A DNA stretch of 9,758 nucleotides, taken from the NCBI GenBank assembly GCA_964567845.1, contig CAZMOG010000073.1, forward strand, positions 1-9,758, written 5' to 3'. The position numbers and the translations under genes were made by a program. The notes beneath the pieces were generated by a model. The model saw only the letters and a program-made list of their open reading frames with translations, did not search any database and was not told the origin of the DNA. Shown piece by piece: positions 7,043 to 9,758 of this stretch; position 1 is the first letter of the stretch; each line of letters starts with the position of its first letter. Source of the DNA: RGIG9079 sp964567845 (GTDB lineage Bacteria > Bacteroidota > Bacteroidia > Bacteroidales > Marinifilaceae).

Positions 7043-9758
7043 ATCAATGAGCCATTCTTAATGTAACCATACCCCGAAAACAGAGTGTATGTTACCGGTA
7101 AAACAAAAAGTGTCAACAATGCCGCAACAAACAAGCCTCCCATAATACAGGCCGCCATACCTCCGAACATAGCATCGAAAAGCAGAGGTACCATACCCAA
7201 TATTGTAGTGCCTGAAGCCAGCATTACCGGCACAATTCTCGACACGGTTGCTCGTATCACCGCTTTTGTAGGCAACTCCTCGCCCATTAACTCAAAATCT
7301 ATACGTTCAACCAGAACAATCGAGTTCTTGATATTCATTCCAATTAAACCAAGCAGCCCGAGCAGAGCAAAAAAATCGAACATCTTTCCGCTCAGAGCCA
7401 ACCCAAGAACCACCCCGATAAAAATCAACGGAAGCATTAGCAGAATGATTACCGGACGCTTTATATCGCGGAAAAGGAAAAGCAGAATAGTGAATATCAA
7501 CACAAAGGTCAGTGGCAATTTTGCAGCAAGAGCATTATTACTCTCTTGCTGTGTCTCCGCCTCTCCAAGAATGACAAACTCATAACCGGCCGGCAATTCT
7601 ATCTTTTCAACACTACTGATAACACTATTAAAAGCCTGAGCTGTGTTAACCCCACGCACCGGATCACACATTGCCGACATAATCCTCTCTTGATTATAAC
7701 GATTAATGCGATTATAACCATAATCAAGTTGGAACCCTTTCATCACCTGGTTCAAAGGAATCACCTCGCCCTTAGCAGAAAATATCGGAACACTCTTCAA
7801 ATCTCCCAAAGTTCCACTATCGGCACGGAAACTCTTTACAATAATAGGCATCACCATATTATCTTGCCTATACTCTCCAACCTCTATTCCGGTAGTCATC
7901 ATTCGCAGGGCATTCGCAGTGGCTGCTCTATCAACACCAAGACGCCCTCCACGCTCCTGTGAAAAATTCGAAACAAAGAGAGGAACTCTATTACCCCAAC
8001 TACTCTTTATATTGGTAACCAGACTATTATTATTCATTGAATCGAGCAGAATGTTGGTATATCTTTCAAGAGTATCGATACTCTCGCCCCAAACTCCAAT
8101 CTCGATTACCGACTCGACTGCAGGCGATAACTTAAAGAGTGAACTCTTCATCATTACATCGGGGAATGAATCTCGAACATAGCTATTAAACCGCTCCTCT
8201 ACCTCGGCACTATACCGCTTATCCTTCAACTCTACCAGAATATTACCGAAATTGGGCATAGGACCGAATGAAGTACTGGCCAAATAGTAGCGCAAAGGCG
8301 ATGCTCCACAACTCATAGAGACATTCTCCACCTCGGACTGTGCCATAAGGTAATCACACATAGTACCAAGTGTTGCCTGAGTATTTCTAATTGAATACCC
8401 CTCGGGCATAAAGCAATCCGCGCGGAAGTACGGCTTATCCATATTCGGGAAGAAATTTTGAGGCAATCTGCCCATAAGTATAAGCGAGGCCAAAAACAGA
8501 GCAACCACTCCGCAAACAACACCCACTCTATATCTAATCATTACATTCAGAACCTTGGCAAAACCATTATAAAATGGGGTATTATAGGGATCTTTATCAT
8601 TTTGAGCCTCCCTTTGCTTTAACACTCTATACCCCCACAGCGGTGTTTGTGTCAATGCCAATATCCAACTCAATCCCAACGATACTGCAAGCACAACAAA
8701 TAGCGGGCTGATTATCTCGGAAACTGAACTCTCGGCCAAATACAAAGGCAAAAACGATATAACAGCAATAAGAGTTGCTCCAAACAAACCCCACATTGGT
8801 TCAATGGCACCATTTACCACCGCTCTATATTTCGGCACTCCCCGCTTCATTGCAATAATGGCATTATCGGTAACCACAATTGCATTATCAACCAACATTC
8901 CCATGGCAATGATAAATGCGGCAAGCGAAGTTCTGTTCAAACTGCCACCGAACAGCTCCATAATCAAAAGGGTTCCTCCTATTGAAAAAATTAATGACGA
9001 GCTAATCACAATGCCAGGCCTTAATCCCATCACCAACAAGATAATCAATGCCACAATCGCTACCGACTCAAGCAAATTCACCAAAAAACCAACATTCGCC
9101 TCTTGTGCAATCAAATCTTCGGGATAGAGCGAAGTTAATGAGAAACCCTCGGGAAGCCCTGCTAAAATATCATCTAACTTTTCGCGAACTGCCGTACCTA
9201 CCTTTACAACATCATAGTTATCATCGGTCGATACTCCAATACCCACCGCCTTTTCGCCATTAACCCTCATCAAAACCGTTGCCGGCTCGGCATAACCATG
9301 AACCACCTCTGCAATATCGCCAAGTCTGATCTCTGTTCCCGCCTTTGTTATTACTATCTGATCCTTTATATCATTTATAGACTTGAAACTACCCTCGGCA
9401 AGAACCTTTAAATTCAACTCTCCGGCAACCCTCTCCCCGGGATTCAAAAGAGCATTACTACTCTGCAAGGTATTGTTCAAATTCTCAACATCTATTCCAT
9501 AATCAGCAAGTTCCGACAACGAAAGTTGCAACATAACAACCTCTTGTTGCAACCCGAAGAGTGCCACATTCTTAACCCCCTTTACCGATACCAATCTACG
9601 CCGTATCAATTCGGCATTATCACGCAAATCTGCATAGCTATACCCCTGGCCTGCCGATAATCCCCAGTACAAGCCATACACATCCCCAAAATCATCGGTA
9701 ACCCTTATAGGCGAGGCCCCCGACGGCAACGAACTCTGAACATTTAAACACTTCCGCC
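7039..9758 (-). CDS. RND-family efflux permease (AcrB/HAE1-like), N-terminus cut by window edge
   Basis: Proton-driven inner-membrane drug pump subunit, expected to act as a trimer. The reading frame stays open to the right edge; a TTG at 9727-9729 lies inside the gene and is not its start. Numbering from the first whole codon (9754-9756), 905 residues are visible. By alignment to AcrB about 115-120 are missing, including TM1. The visible part has the porter region 10-220, TM2-TM6 about 223-369 with GMLVDNAIVV in TM4, TM7 about 411-429, the second porter region about 430-745, and TM8-TM12 about 746-894 with GMNIKNSIVLVE in TM10. The relay aspartate Asp290 and lysine Lys810 (AcrB Asp407 and Lys940) are kept, while the AcrB Asp408 position is Asn291, common in non-proteobacterial relatives. 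No frameshift is visible. It is followed by the coupled channel gene. Substrate is unknown. Confidence 0.94.
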   Translation of the reverse strand, partial: RKCLNVQSSLPSGASPIRVTDDFGDVYGLYWGLSAGQGYSYADLRDNAELIRRRLVSVKGVKNVALFGLQQEVVMLQLSLSELADYGIDVENLNNTLQSSNALLNPGERVAGELNLKVLAEGSFKSINDIKDQIVITKAGTEIRLGDIAEVVHGYAEPATVLMRVNGEKAVGIGVSTDDNYDVVKVGTAVREKLDDILAGLPEGFSLTSLYPEDLIAQEANVGFLVNLLESVAIVALIILLVMGLRPGIVISSSLIFSIGGTLLIMELFGGSLNRTSLAAFIIAMGMLVDNAIVVTDNAIIAMKRGVPKYRAVVNGAIEPMWGLFGATLIAVISFLPLYLAESSVSEIISPLFVVLAVSLGLSWILALTQTPLWGYRVLKQREAQNDKDPYNTPFYNGFAKVLNVMIRYRVGVVCGVVALFLASLILMGRLPQNFFPNMDKPYFRADCFMPEGYSIRNTQATLGTMCDYLMAQSEVENVSMSCGASPLRYYLASTSFGPMPNFGNILVELKDKRYSAEVEERFNSYVRDSFPDVMMKSSLFKLSPAVESVIEIGVWGESIDTLERYTNILLDSMNNNSLVTNIKSSWGNRVPLFVSNFSQERGGRLGVDRAATANALRMMTTGIEVGEYRQDNMVMPIIVKSFRADSGTLGDLKSVPIFSAKGEVIPLNQVMKGFQLDYGYNRINRYNQERIMSAMCDPVRGVNTAQAFNSVISSVEKIELPAGYEFVILGEAETQQESNNALAAKLPLTFVLIFTILLFLFRDIKRPVIILLMLPLIFIGVVLGLALSGKMFDFFALLGLLGLIGMNIKNSIVLVERIDFELMGEELPTKAVIRATVSRIVPVMLASGTTILGMVPLLFDAMFGGMAACIMGGLFVAALLTLFVLPVTYTLFSGYGYIKNGSLI

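Noticed and set aside
7085..7585. Open frame of 166 codons antisense to the permease 3' part
   Set aside because: It mirrors a hydrophobic, well-conserved permease region (TM8-TM12) and has no recognisable motif of its own.
8804..9127. Open frame of 107 codons antisense to permease TM2-TM5
   Set aside because: It is the reverse complement of the TM2-TM5 coding region with no domain or start context of its own.
9727..9729. TTG as the true start of the RND permease
   Set aside because: The frame stays open and family-like upstream to the edge of the window, and a start here would drop TM1 and part of the first porter domain.
1..9758. Mobile elements, CRISPR arrays, tRNA or rRNA genes, phage or defence genes
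   Set aside because: Nearly every base lies in a recognised gene, and no transposase, integrase, spaced repeat array, cloverleaf or rRNA-like sequence was seen.

Overview
The window reads as ordinary chromosomal DNA of a member of the Bacteroidota, most likely Bacteroidales. This rests on AT-rich composition, very short intergenic gaps, start codons mostly without a Shine-Dalgarno sequence, and proteins (PurB, the MsbA-like ABC exporter, the lipoprotein efflux adaptor) that look like Bacteroidota versions of their families. I cannot place it to genus. No rRNA, tRNA, CRISPR array, insertion sequence, integrase or phage gene is visible.

Left part, plus strand (61-4729): a tight four-gene run, probably one transcript. 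It encodes a TetR/AcrR-family repressor, adenylosuccinate lyase (purB), a half-size MsbA-like ABC exporter, and a long, two-domain NADPH-dependent preQ0 reductase (queF). The gaps are 5 bases, a 1-base stop/start overlap (TAATG), and 9 bases. Purine synthesis, an envelope exporter and queuosine precursor synthesis thus share a run headed by a regulator of a type that often controls efflux pumps.

Middle (4730-4788): the only real intergenic gap after the first 60 bases. It holds two overlapping inverted repeats, one of which runs into the start codon of the next gene.

Right part (4789-9758): the three components of a tripartite RND efflux pump, arranged unusually. The periplasmic adaptor lipoprotein is on the plus strand. 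The TolC-like outer-membrane channel and the RND permease are on the minus strand, coupled by an ATGA overlap, and the permease runs off the right edge without its N-terminus. Adaptor and channel genes converge and overlap tail to tail by 11 bases, and a 9-bp hairpin sits exactly on the two overlapping stop codons. The layout is what inversion of a permease-channel block behind an adaptor gene would give. An independent minus-strand operon with its own adaptor beyond the right edge is equally possible.

I see no wholly new system. The points most worth a second look are the split convergent pump, the hairpin on the overlapping stops, the inverted repeats at the adaptor start, and the TetR gene at the head of a purB operon.
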